NCBI GenBank assembly: GCA_963971425.1
Contig: OZ020521.1
Span: 7,395,519 to 7,459,518 of the forward strand
Reading direction: 5' to 3'
Source: Bryoerythrophyllum caledonicum
Taxonomy: Eukaryota > Streptophyta > Bryopsida > Pottiales > Pottiaceae
DNA: 64,000 bases
Part shown: in pieces, positions 11,879-23,937 of the stretch
Position numbering within the stretch: the first letter of the stretch is position 1
Layout of the letters: the number at the start of each line of letters is the position of its first letter
Notes under the pieces: generated by a model
Told to the model about the DNA's origin: nothing
Database searches by the model: none
What the model saw: the letters and a program-made list of their open reading frames with translations, nothing else
Position numbers and translations under genes: made by a program

Positions 11879-12930
11879 CTTGTACTAGCTTGGTGCATGC
11901 AGTCCTCAGATCGTTGCAGCATCGTCTGGGGATATCATCTCTGGTCTTGCTAGAACATCGACCCTCACGTGCCTACTTTCAATTCGGACATAACTGTAGA
12001 TTGATATCCCTCGTTTTAGCATTTTTTATGGGTCCGTCTCAAACTCAAAACGCATTGTTTTTCATTCAATGATATCTGATCATCCTTGGTGGAAGCTGAG
12101 ATTATACCACCTCTTGCGTTCTTGCAGGGTCTGAGGTCCTGAACACTGGTGTTGTCTTTTTACTCTTGATGTGATTTTGATGCATTGGGATTAGCTTAGT
12201 TCTTGTAGGAACAAGAAGAAGAGAAGATATTTGGACATATTGAAGTCTAAATTGTTGAAGGTTTTTTTGCAACAATGATTAAAATATTGAAAGGGGCACT
12301 TTTGAGTTTGGTATTTAGTTTAGGCTAATGAAACATGTCTGTACTAGTTGGTTGTATTCGTACTTAATTTATTGAGAATGAGGACTCTCCGACAAGTATG
12401 GGAAATTTAAAGGATTAATGGAAGGTGATATCAATATTTTGCTAAGGCCATACCCTTACAATACCTAGATGATATCCATACAATATGGGGTTGGTATCCA
12501 TATAATATCTAGGTGATACCCATGGTATGGGAACCACCTTTAATTGAGAACATACATACTTCAACAGAAATTGTTCAATACCGATGGATGTGTATAGTAC
12601 AAAGCATGGAAACACGTTCAAGTTATGACAAATTTGCACCGATTATTGTATACTACAAATTAAAAACTGTTGTAAGAAAGACATCTTCAATAACTTTGGC
12701 ATCTCTACACTGCACCAACTCTAGAACATTCAGATGCTACTTGTTTGAGGTTCTTCAAATGAAGGTATTCTGTTGCAAGTCGTAGAGTAAGTATTCCTCC
12801 GGATAGCACTTAGTTGTAGCTAAATCTACCCAAAGTATCCGCTCTAAATTCGTTCCCACAGAGACCTATTGTTCCTTTCCTAACTGATGGGTAAAAACTA
12901 ACTAACTACCAAAAACTACTCCACTGGTTA
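11879..12930. other. 3' flank of the peptidase gene and AT-rich intergenic DNA
   Basis: No gene is supported. At about 12446-12535 there is a degenerate foldback built from GGTATCC/GATATCC and ATATCTAGGTGATACCC-like words. It resembles a GGTATCCC-rich block near 38.64 kb. Confidence 0.4.
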
Positions 12931-15900
12931 GTTTTCCTATTCATCCCTTGATCTACCATCCGGATCCTTCCGGATTCTGGAGTTCTTATAATAGTTTCCA
13001 AATCCTTCCGGGTCCCAGATTACTTCAGACGGAGTTCCTTCCGGATTTTTTAAACAAGTGGCCGGGTGCCATTGATCCTGTTTTGTGTAAGTGGCCGGAT
13101 TCTCCATTGTCTTGTGACTTAGAGTGGCTAGACACCCACTGCCTTGTAACTTATGTTGGCTAGACACCCACTCTCCTACTCTGCTAACCGGTGAATAGTT
13201 GTTACAACCTGATCCACATTCTCACATCATCCGGATGGCCATCTGTATGCGGTCACGCAGAGGTCAATCGGACTACGACATTCTGGCTCGTACTGTGGTG
13301 GCTCTGCTGAATTATGAGTGTTGTAGTTTGTAAGTAAACTTCCTTCTAGACATACACACCGGGCTTTTTCCTATCGTAAGGGAAAATTCCGGCCGCAACC
13401 GAAATTCGGGTTCACACGGCTATTCCGTGCCCTAGAAACTACCAAGCCCACCCTTGCAGTACATCCTCTCCCCCTCTTGGCTCCTTCCGATCCCTACAGA
13501 ATGTCAAGTCTCTACCTAGTATCTCCTCCAGCTCTTCCAGGCGCTCTCCCAATGCAAGTCCCAACCGGTCATTCTAAGTACAACTTCTTGCAACCCTCAA
13601 TGCATAAGAACTACAAATCACAGTAACCAAACGGAAATGGATCTGCTTCCTCGCAGGAAAGAAACCTTAATCGCAACAAGTTCAAGAAGAGAAAATGTGA
13701 TAGATAGAAAATACTCTTCATCAGAGAAAACAAGATGATGAGTTTTAGGAAGTACCAACAAAACTCCTGAATTTAAAGTCTACCTTATCCGCTCAAAATC
13801 CGGGAAATCTAATCTTAAAAGTAAAAAGATTTTATCCTTGACAAACGGATTTGAAATCTCAGATCCAAAATTTATCGATCTGAGATCCGGTTTTTCCGCT
13901 CCTAATTAGTAAACCAGTTTAGGGTATTCTTTAGCCTAGGGCTTGGTAGCCGGGTGCAACCTTAAGCCCCGTCGTTAATCGCTGCTACACCTAGCTGACT
14001 AAAAGACCCTAACTACGGAGTAATCTCGATCTTCTTCCTAAGACTCCTACGCCTAGGGGTTACCTCTTCTGCGGCCGCCTCGTCTCTAGCTGCTCCGGAG
14101 TGGATGCTGGCGGCTCCGGCGTAGACTCGGGCTCCTTCTCCTTCCAACCGGAAGAAGTTTCCGGATCTCCCGCTGTTGGTGTGTCGGTCTGTAGTGAGGG
14201 TGATTGGACTCGAGGGTTGGGTAGGTCTCGGAAACTTCTGCTTGGGCAGACGTCCATGTCAATCACTACTTGGCTGCAATGTCGAGGAATTGCCCGCACT
14301 TGAACTGGAGAGGGAGACTCTGACGGAATCCGGAAGGGCAGAGGGGGTTCTTGCGAGAGGCCTTCCGGCATGACGCTCTGCCACTTGTGGAGGGTCTCCG
14401 TGCTTGGTAGGGGCACCTTGCTCCAGCTCATAATATGGGGAGCTAAATCCGGAGTTCCAATGAGGTCATTGAAACCTCTGGCCGGTGTCTGTGGGGTTCC
14501 GGCTATAAGTTTGGGTGGAGTTCCAGATGGCCCGGCCCTTGCCGGTGTCGCAAGTGCTGCCTCCGAAACTTGGGTCTCTGGTGCCATTTGAGCTGTGGGG
14601 GTCAGATTCTTCACCAGCTCTTGCATCTTGCTCCAGGTTTCCTCCATCTTCCGGCTGTGGTCCAAGAGAAATCGGATGATCTGCTCTCTGTTGAGTTTCT
14701 CATCCTTCTCCAAGCTCTCAGTGTAGAGGAGAGCCCGGTTGACGGTGTCACCTGGAAAGTTGAGGGCGGCACGAACCTCCATCAAGGCCTAAGAGGAGGC
14801 AGAAATCTTGGCTTCCGCCTCGGCTCTTGCTTGCTAGGCCTCCTCTTGAGCAGCTTCCACCTGCTCCACTCGCTTCCAGAGCTGGACATTGGTCTGGGTG
14901 AGGGTGGTTTGTTGCTGCTCCAGCTGCTGGACCAAAACTTCTTTAGTCATCAGCTCCTTAAGTCGGGGAATGAAATCCACAGAGTCGTTCTTCCTCACTT
15001 CTTCCATGATGGCCATTATCATGGTTGTTTGCTCCCTGATTTCTCCGTTGTGGATACTTGCCCGCCAGACGACATGTTGGCAGAGCTCCGCAACGTCCCC
15101 CAAAATGCGGCCGATCATTCTCGGGGAAAAAATTGGTACCGGCTCTACTCCGGTGCTATAGGATTCAGCCGGTGGCGCTCCGGAGGGTGGTACCTCGGTC
15201 GGGGTCTGGGTCTCCATATCTTCCGGAGGCTGGCTCGAACCTGCGGGTTTCGGAGTCTTTCTACACTGACCTGCTCCGCTTTCGGGATCTCCTGATGATG
15301 AGCGGGGACGATGTTTGCGAATCCGAGTCTTCAGAGTCCTCCTTCCCCTCCTCCGTCTTCTATCTGCCGTAAGACTCGATGTTGAGTAGTTTGTTGAACT
15401 CATCTTGGTCCTTCGGAGTTAACAGCTTCTTCTTTGCGTACAGATGCACCACGTAAGTTGAGAGGGGCGTTGCTGTCTTCCTGGCCTTTGGAAGGTTCTT
15501 GACCATCCGGTCGACATGGTCTCCCATCAGGGCCGCCTAGTCTACTGTATGCTTCCCTCTCATTGCCCCCAGGAATAGACCAGCTAGCTTCGCCACTACC
15601 CTCTTCGGCTTTTCCGGATGGAAAATAGGGTTCAGGAAGGCGATGACTAACGTGGCGTCCGGATTCATGAGGTCACCAAAGACGTACTTGTCCTTTGGGT
15701 TGGCCTTTTGCAGGAACTCTCCCTTCACCAAATCGTCATTGCGCTCTGCCACCTTGATTACCCCCTACCGGAAGCCGTAGGTGTCCGTCCAGGTTGCGGC
15801 AGTCCATTCTTCTGGATGCGCCCGGATGCGTCCGTCGTACTGGTTCGGCGGCTTTCCCACAAGCTCCGTCACCATCGCCTCACTTTGGAAGGCCCACAAC

Positions 15901-16385
15901 GCTCCCAGAAGGCAGTTGCACCCCATAAGCTCCAGGTAGCTCTCCAAAATCCAAAACTCTTCCTCCTAAGTTGGCAGTTCCGGCGCCACCTTCTGGAGCA
16001 GTAGGGTTCTGGCGGCTGGAGTCTTGCTCTTCTTCCCCGTCATCCGGCCCCACCTCTCGCTGTGCTTGCACCTCGCAATCTTTCCAGAAACCCTGCACGC
16101 ACTGACCTTACAAAGACCCTCGTTTCTAGTCTACTTTTGCATTAGATAATAAGAAGACAGAAGGCGTAGGGAAGCAGAAAAGAGCAGAGAGCGCAGGAAA
16201 CAACAATCGAGAATGATGGCGCCCTCCGCTAGCAGACGCGTTATATATCTTGCACGATGTACGGATACCGTTGGGGTCATGATGATGGTTCCGGATCCGG
16301 ATATCGTCTGGATCGGTACGACCGGATCCGGACTCCACCGTTCTCCGGCTTTTGGACTTCCGGAAAAGTACCAAAACTGTCAGGT
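12931..16385 (-). mobile_element. Decayed repeat element with plant-transposon/gag-like ORFs (fossil)
   Basis: A region unlike its neighbours, rich in CCGGA/TCCGGAT words from about 12950 to 16380. Minus-strand frames run from about 16100 down to 14060. The upstream part includes NPIFHPEKPKRVVAKLAG. It resembles the plant 'putative transposon protein' domains often found next to retroelement genes. The downstream part is Pro/Ser/Thr-rich with a coiled-coil stretch (LVQQLEQQQTTLTQTNVQL) and GDTVNRALLYTESLEK. No reverse transcriptase, integrase or DDE domain was recognised, and I could not find matching terminal repeats. It may be a non-autonomous relative of an LTR element. It is clearly broken, with several interruptions, and I treat it as a fossil. 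Confidence 0.4.
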
Positions 16386-16499
16386 TTAAGGATGCCGGTT
16401 TAGTAGTGAGACCTTATTTCTACCTAGGACCTATTTATGCTATCAAAAGAAAGAACACCATATTCGTTATATTGGGAGATTTAGCGACTCCCAAATTAA

Positions 16500-16805
16500 C
16501 ACATGTAGAACATAAGAGCTAAAGTGCACATCTAAACTCTACACTATGGAGGCATATGAGTTTCCATTAAATTGGGAGGTAATGTTCACTACAAAAACAC
16601 GAGTTCAGAAGTGGGAAAAAAGTTGCACACACACTAGCTCTCTTCGAACTAAAGTGTCCCCATCACATAGAGGTGCAATGAACTCAAAAAAGCAATTCCA
16701 CACACTTTAGCTTCACTTGACCTACAGTGCGCACCATTACTAAGTGCAATGAACTAAAAAGAAGACTTGCTGACACTTTAGCTCCACTAGAGCTAAAGTG
16801 TGAAC
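16500..16805. repeat. Decayed P1-type palindromes at the 3' side of the DUF7869 element
   Basis: Three variants of the TTTAGCTC...GAGCTAAA palindrome start at about 16633, 16706 and 16777, that is 73 and 71 bp apart. The best is CACTTTAGCTCCACTAGAG followed by CTAAAGTG. Words such as GTGCAATGAACTAAAA recur between them. A related block is at 36.9-37.1 kb. The position, downstream of the minus-strand transposase gene, suggests the distal subterminal region of that element. Confidence 0.6.
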
Positions 16806-17291
16806 CAGCATTAACTTTCTACCATTCACCATGAAGGCAATTACTAGTGTTACTGATTTCAAGATTACAAGTAATTTACCTCATTGTCTTTTTAAAAAGG
16901 AAACAGAAACACATTGCAAATTATCACGGATACGCAAAAACAATGGAGAGAATATATCATAGCAATCATTGGCATTATATATAGTTATACAGAGTGTAAT
17001 CGAATACAAATATCTATAATCTCAGCACCAATGGATCTAACCATATTACATGAAGTATCACGCATCGGAATCCAAAATCTAGGAAAAAGAAAGTCCATTT
17101 ATCTAACTCTATTAGAATTCGGCCCTTGCAAGTGCTTCCAAGGAGGCCTTGATAATCGCTACTTGACCCTTCGGAATTTTTGTAGTTGAATCTTGTACAT
17201 GACCTCCATCCCTTTTTGAAGACCTAGGTTTCCATGCTGTCAAGATTGAATCGGTACTCTCCCACATTATGGCTATCCCCTTTTCAACTGT

Positions 17292-19950
17292 CTAGCGAAG
17301 GTTGCAATTGGTATCCCAATCTTTGTAGAACTTCAGAACATCCCGATCGCGTGACATAGGGCGGAAGAATTGAATACGGACGGTGTTTGGCATGTCCGGG
17401 TTAGAGTTAGGATCTGAAATTGCTTGAGCAATCCAAAATGGGCGCTCGTCTCCATCATAAGGCCACAATGCAACAAAATAGCCAGCATAAAGATCACGAC
17501 CAACTCTAAAAGAAGGAGGTGGACGATCGCGTCTCTGGCCAACAAAATGCTCATCTTCACGGTACTCCTCGCGAACCTCACCATCCGCCGAGAACTCATC
17601 TTCAATAGCATGGGCAATTCGCGTTGTTGGCCACAAGCCGTCTTCCAGAGATATCCGCGTATCCATTGGAAGAATCAGAGCATCTCTAATGTCGCGCCAA
17701 TAGTACAATAGCGGCTCAAAACGTGATCTGGCTTCAACAAACTCCCGCGATGATTGCTCCCAATGATCGATGAATCCTGAAAGCCCCTTCACAATCTCAG
17801 GGAGATGCCGCATCGTAGAAGGCTTCAATGCGTCTGGTTCTCCGCGAGGCCATAAACTTCTCCCTTCAATATCCTCCTTCCACAATCTGATGCCACTACC
17901 TTCCCCTCCTTTAGGAAGCCAATCCTCATCATGAAAAAGAATTTTATACTTCATTACCAGACAACCACTTGAGTCCACGTAAAACTTGAATTGATGAGCC
18001 TTCGTATCATGTATGACCCTGCAAAGCTTCATCGCCGTCCGCAATCATATCCCCAATGAACTTCTTAAAGTCAGGAACCTCTTGGATGAGATGCGGGATT
18101 GTGGGAACACTCTCATTTTTCATGAACGACTCTCTTGAGCAGAGGAATGGTTGGAAAACTCTCCTTCCTCAATGCCATACTCCAACGTCCAAATAATGCA
18201 TCTATATCATCATGTGTATGAGCAACTAGCATGAAATTAACATATATCTTGCGGAAGATGCGTTTTGCAACAAGGAGAGACCAAAAACAGAAAACAAATC
18301 TATTTTTGTTATCACCAACAGCATTGTCCATTTGCACGTTCAATATTGGAGGCAAAGGCCTCCCTGGAATTGGGATATCTGGAATTGGCCCTAATGGATC
18401 CAAACACATCTCTGAACCCCGTAATACCGCCGCATACAATGGATGAGAACTAGATTCTAGAAAGAGTTGCCTGGAGGTTGATTTCGGAGGTGCCTCTAGG
18501 TCACGCAATAGTTTTGCGAACGACCCGACCGTGTAATTGGCATCATGGGAGTATAAATCAAGGCCGTAATGGGCATAATGTTGGTCCACATGACTATGGG
18601 TAAGCATGCCTGTGACTGAAAGAGGCAACTTCAAAAGCCCATCTAAGTGCTTTGTTTTATGTGAAAAAACTGGGGAGGCGGTCTTCGAGTGATCCATCTT
18701 ATCATCCATGATGGTTAGAACTTCCTGGGGCGACGACTTGGATCGAAATCGGTTTAGGTAGTACAAGTCCCGATGTGCAAAAGCAGAATCGATGTGAACC
18801 TGCATCTTCTTCTGCCATAGCAGTGATGCTTGTGTCCCAGGTTGAGTAAGTTTCTTCTGCTCCTGGTATTTGTCACATGTAGAACAACGGGCAAGTTGTC
18901 TCCACCTTTCTTGGCATAGTACTCAGGGAAGCTCACTCGCCGAATCTTACTCAAGCTTGATGTTGAGATTGGCGGCAATCCACAATCACCGAGATGATCA
19001 TCAAGAAGCGGTATCTGATCCTTCCACTTAAAACTTGCAGGTAAGACCTTTGCTACAGCCTTCTCCCCAGATGGGAGAACACGAGACTTGTGAGGCATGT
19101 GGTCCGCATGTCTATCGAGAATGGCTCCAAGAGCGGCAGTAGCCACAACCGTATGACCTCTAGGCTTACGCAAACCGGTATTCCCGTGGTGTTGAGCCGC
19201 ATGACCAACGGCAGCGTCCTTTGCATTCCGATAGAAAGTACTCGAACTTACACCCATGATTTTCATCCAGGCATGAGCACAAACGTCCACACCCTCTAGG
19301 GTGACAACCTTCCTACCCGCAGTGTTTCTATGAAACTGCCTGTGAACGTCGAGTTTGATATGATTCCTGAACTGCACAATGGTCTCACTGTACAAGCGTG
19401 TACGGAGGATTTTTATTTTATCTCTAGGGTAGTGTTGAACATAGTTTTGAATGCAACAACTATTGCTCGCAACTGCGTTAATGGAATGAGGGGTCATGAG
19501 GAATTCAGCATTCCTGGACACTGTTGGACGTGTATTCCTTGAGGAATTGTCATATGAACGGGAGCTCCCACCTAGAGGTCTGTTACGCTCAACCAACCAG
19601 ACATTGTAAACGTCCCTAAGGCAATGATGGAAGAGACTCACACCGTTTAGGAAGACTTGTTGAATTGGCTAGGACTTAAACGAGTACCTCCATTCATCAG
19701 GAGCTTCCTCCAGAACAAAAGTACTGGACACCTGTACTACAACATTCGAATCCCCAAGAGGACCAGAGGAACCTAGAATTGCACTGGACCGGACATTGCG
19801 AACCAACCCCTCCGCAATGCGAACACCTGAACCATTGTGAAGCGAAACAGTCATCCCGGCCCATAGACGGCGAGGAATAACATCAAACTCAGGAAGGTCT
19901 GGATTAACGGGAGCGTCAACATGAACATTGTCGTCCTCAGAGGAAGACAT
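17292..19950 (-). pseudogene. DUF7869-type transposase-like gene (DNA transposon), decayed
   Basis: The coding start is ATG at 19950 (MSSSEDDNVHVD), one base after a splice acceptor (19953-19952). The frame runs to 18.9 kb with one in-frame TAG near 19669. A single-base frameshift near 18.9 kb moves into the CxxC segment RCSTCDKYQEQKK and the core at 18805-18113, and further shifts near 18.1-18.0 kb lead to the C-terminal part at 18044-17292. The core contains VQMDNAVGDNKNRFVF and VAHTHDDIDALFGRW, the DN...HTH(E/D)DID pattern of the DUF7869 family. That family is widespread in mobile elements and is thought to be a DDE-type transposase. The C-terminal 250 residues include WPYDGDERPFWIAQ, a small beta-rich domain. 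About four breaks in all, so the copy is recently inactivated. The leader intron upstream carries the 47-bp-period palindrome array. Confidence 0.6.
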
Positions 19951-20235
19951 CCTGCATTCCAATGAGAAAAATATTAGATAATCCTTCTAATAAGTATGGG
20001 TGAATACCTTGTAGGAATGGACATCAATGCAGAAGCTTATGAAGTGGATAATTTAGCTCGAATTGAGGTAACTTCTAGCGCTTGAAAAACAACCTGCATT
20101 TATTTGAATTGACATTGTATACAAGGCAATTTTAGCTCGACTCGAGGTAAACTAGGATGGAATTTGACAAGAATGCAATTTTTTGTTAGCACTCTAAATA
20201 CGATTATGAAATAATCGCACCCTTGACAATGACAT

Positions 20236-20585
20236 TTTAGCTCAACCCAAGCAAAAGTGTCCAACAAAAAATAATATGACAGTTTAGCTCGAGTCGAGCT
20301 AAACTGTTGAACTATATTGATAACGACAGTTTACCTCGAGTCGAGCTAAACTGCCGTAGAAAATATGGTATTACAGTTTAGCTCGAGTCGAGCTAAATTG
20401 TCATACCATATTTTCTACGGAAGTTTAGCTCGACTCGAGCTAAATTGTCGTTATTAATATAGTTTGATAGTTTAGCTCGACTCGAGCTAAATAGTCATAC
20501 CTTATTTACAACAACCGTTTAGCTCGACTCGAGCTAAACTGTCATTCAATATATGGTATGGCACTTTAGCTCAATTCGAGCTAAA
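20236..20585. repeat. Eight-copy palindrome array P1, exact 47-bp period
   Basis: The palindrome TTTAGCTCGA-N-TCGAGCTAAA (21 bp, with variants) starts at 20236, 20283, 20330, 20377, 20424, 20471, 20518 and 20565. Each step is exactly 47 bp. The 26-bp spacers are not copies of one another in direct order. They mirror each other around the copy centred on 20387: the spacer left of it pairs with the spacer right of it in 23 of 26 positions as an inverted repeat, and the next pair matches in about 21 of 26. The array is thus a long foldback made of short palindromes. Two weaker copies lie at 20052 and 20131. The array sits in the putative leader intron (about 19952-20818) of the DUF7869 gene. Confidence 0.95.
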
Positions 20586-21185
20586 GTGTCCTTCCGTGAT
20601 TCTCGGCGTCATTTTCGGTCTTCATATTGACAAACTCTTCAGCCTATGAATCTGCCTGTCTATATACTAGCACCCGAATTCTTGCGTTAGTCATCGACAT
20701 ACGCGCAGTGACGCTTCAAAATCACAGTGACAACTACAACTAGAGCAATAACCTTCACTGTCACATCCAAATTGCAAGAGTGCACGGAGAATGCAAGAAG
20801 TATACATCAATGTGTACCTTATGAAGTAGACTTCTGGTACGTTGTTGCGTCAGGCAAGCGCTGATTTCAATCGTGCGCAACCCTAAACCCTCCTCAACCT
20901 CCCACAGTTGTACTACCTCCAAGCCTCTACCCAACAACGTTGCACAACAACCAAACTGAGAAGGGAAAAAAATGAAGAAAGTGGGCGGAGGTTTGGCGAG
21001 GTCACTCACGCACACACGACGATTTCAGAATTGGCGGGAGGAAACTTCAGAATTAGCGGGAGGAAACTTTTCCACAGCCCCTTAAAAAATGCAAATTTGA
21101 AATCTTGGCGGGAAACTTAATGAACTATATCCCGGTCGACTAAAATAAGGAAGAGTACATACCTCGAATATACTCGAAAATGCAA
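20586..21185 (-). promoter_or_regulatory. Probable leader exon and promoter of the DUF7869 element gene
   Basis: On the minus strand, CTTCATAAG followed by GTACACATTG gives a plausible donor at about 20818. It pairs with the acceptor at 19952 just before the ATG, so an untranslated first exon would end near 20819. No coding sequence is supported. The donor choice is inference. Confidence 0.4.
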
Positions 21186-21189
21186 GTTA

Positions 21190-21325
21190 TTTACACGTAA
21201 ATGTGGGATTCAGGGTTAGGATAAGACTCAGGGATAGGGTTAGGATTTAGGGTTAGGGTTAGGATTTAGGGTTTAGAATTTAGGTTCAGGATTAGGGTTC
21301 AGGGTTTAGGGTCCTTGGTTTTGGT
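21190..21325 (+). repeat. Degenerate interstitial telomere-like tract
   Basis: Short runs of TTAGGG and TTTAGGG are mixed with GGATTTAGGGTT and GGTTCAGG variants over about 130 bp. TTTAGGG is the usual plant telomere unit. The tract is too short and irregular to be a chromosome end and is best read as an interstitial remnant. Confidence 0.7.
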
Positions 21326-22779
21326 ATTATCTTGCCGATGATTTCATTTCAATTTGCTAATACTTTGAATATTCCGGATATTGACAATTCAACTAGGTAT
21401 AGGGATATGTAGAGAACATATTGAAATGATTAGAGTGAATTTGTATTACAATCCAAATAGGACTTATCTATAAAGTTGAAAGAAAAGACCTTTACAAACG
21501 AGTAGCATTATAAAAACAAAAAACAAGTAATATGTGCACGTGTAAGAAGTCTAGTGGGAAATTGAGGATTTTTTTTCGAAATGACTAGTGCGTGAGCTCC
21601 GTATTTCCTGGTGAGGGGAGGTGGGGGACTTAGCCTGTGAGCTGCGAACTGCGTGCAATAGGAGTTGGCTGGCCCTATTGGGAGCCCCCGTAGTGTGCAG
21701 ATTTGTGGTAGTTTGGTGAGATTTGAGATGCACTAGACGTGTTGGATGGCTCAACACCAGATCTGAGGAGGGGAGTTGAAGGTTGTCTCAAGAAGGTGCA
21801 GATTTGTGCAAGTACGATCTGAAGCAGGAACTTAGTGTTGGGGCTAGATCTGCCACCACTTAGACCACATAGAACACGACCCATCCCAGATCTGGAGCAC
21901 ATGGATCATATCTGGAAACCTCTCCAACAAGTCTCCCTCTCCCCAACCTAGGAACCCAAGTCTCAAGATAGGGCGAAGTCATCACTCAACACTACTGCTA
22001 CGCAGCTCTAACTCGACACCACAGGCTATCCCTTACTTTCCCATCTATTGCAAAGTTTCATGGTTAGAAGTAGATCTTGTTTTTGCATTATGCAGTCGCG
22101 TGCATACATTAACATGTATTCTTAAGTGGAGTAAATATAGGAACAGAAGGGTTGTCCGCAGTGGGAGCAGGACAGTAACAATCGTCACAGCGCGGAAATG
22201 CACCCCACGCAGCAGAGCTGTCCCCAAACAGACCGGAGCAGCTGCATCAAACCCTACAACAACTAGGAGTACACCTCGCAGCATAGCGGATCTGAATCGA
22301 AACAGAACTGCGGCACATACTACATCCTCGTCGACAGATCTGCGCACACAACCAAACCAATCAGCTTCAACGGACCCAGGTACGTCTCTCAATAACCAAT
22401 ACTACCATTCTTTTATTTGTTGTATTTACACAATCATCCCCACTCCACAAACCTCAGCCTCTCTCCCACTTAACACTACGATCTACACATCTAGATACAT
22501 CACAAGAAGCACAACACATAGACAGAATACACCAATTAGACAAACCCTAGAACACACAACTACTCTCTCACACACAGTAACAAATAGACACAATACCTCA
22601 AGTGATAGACCTACCTCCTCCCCACACACCTCCTCCAACATCCCGTGGCCTAGAGCATCCCCTCACGCGCGGAAGCGCTGTCCATTCCCCTGTAGACACA
22701 AAGATAAAAATATATATATATCAAAAAACCATCAACATGAAGTGTTAGAAACCCTGAACAAACTAAGACGGAGCAGTTT

Positions 22780-23925
22780 GAAGAGCGGCAGTAGACACAA
22801 GGGCAAGCTCACGGATAGTCCCTGCGAAACAGAGAACTCGAGGACAGTACCTGCGAACCACGAAGGAAGTTCAGTGAGGAGAGCTCGCGGACAGTACGTG
22901 CGAAGAAGACTGAAAAGCTGCAGCGGACTAAGTGCCGAAAGACAGCAGTAGAGCGGACACGAATACAAGGGCGAGATCGGCACAAGGCAGCGGACTGGTC
23001 CGAAGATCGGAGACAAACGCGGCAGTAGACATAGCAAAGGACGCGGGGGCGAGCGGCAGCAAGTGCGAGGCCGAGCAAACGCAGCAGCAGTAGACGCAGC
23101 AGCGAACACAGCAGCAGTGGACGCAGCAGCGAACGCGGGAGTAAGACGGAACCCTCCAGGTACACCCCAGATCGCAAACTCCATCTCTCCTAATCCCCAC
23201 CCCTAGATCTCACCCCCCCTTCCCACAACCTTACTCTACCACTTCGTCGTCCTCCCTCATCCTCAATTGATCTTCTCTCACCTCCCCATAGAACACCTCC
23301 CCACGCCCTCACTAAAACCCCCATCCCTTCCCACCCGACCCTCCCTGACCCCCCCCTCACTCTCCCTTCTATCATCCTCAGTACACCTCCCTCCGCTCCT
23401 ACTACTCTCCCTCCCCACCCGACCTTCCCTAACCCTACCCTCACTATCCACCTTCTCAACCTCACTCCCCCCTGCCATTTCCCAACCCCCTTCCCAGCTC
23501 CAAACTGAACCTCCCCTCCTCCCCGATTATCCCTCCCCGCCCTCACCCAAACCCCAACTGTCCTCACCCCTCCTCTCAACCCTCCTTCACGACTCCCTGA
23601 AAAAACATCCACCTCTCGACCATGAACTCCCTCCCTGTCTCAACCTTGAACTCCATCCCCCGCGCACAGGAGGTCGGTACAGAAGGAAGAGAAGTACTGG
23701 TAATCCCCTGCAGCGACCCGCAAAACCCCGCGGCTACCAAAATAAGTCTGTAGCGACCTGCAGAACCCCGCAGTGACCCCCCAACGAAGGCAGCGACCCC
23801 CCAACCAAGGCAGCGACCCCCCAATTTGGCATAGCGACCCTGTAGCCTCTCTCAACGACCCACTAGCTTCCCATAGAGACCCCCCAAACCCTCCCTGCGA
23901 CCCTCCAACTTCCACCTGCGATCTC
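22780..23925 (+). repeat. Low-complexity GC-rich leader of the LINE
   Basis: 22780-23180 repeats words such as GCGGACAGTACGTGCGAAG and GCAGCAGTAGACGCAGCAGC. 23190-23600 is C/T/A-rich with CCCTCCC runs. 23690-23925 has about ten irregular copies of a roughly 20-bp GCAGCGACCCCCCAACCAAG unit. Tandem leader repeats are common in LINE promoters. A long frame at 22100-22951 is only this composition bias. Confidence 0.6.
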
Positions 23926-23937
23926 TCCTTTTCGAAA

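Noticed and set aside
14060-15403. Host gene on the minus strand with Pro-rich product
   Set aside because: Composition and neighbours match a decayed repeat element, and the plus-strand frames there are shadows.
21190-21325. True telomere end
   Set aside because: Short, irregular, and flanked on both sides by unique or transposon sequence.
22100-22951. Long plus-strand ORF upstream of LINE ORF1
   Set aside because: Low-complexity Thr/Ser/Asn-rich translation from C+A-rich leader DNA, no domain, no clear ATG context; treated as leader.
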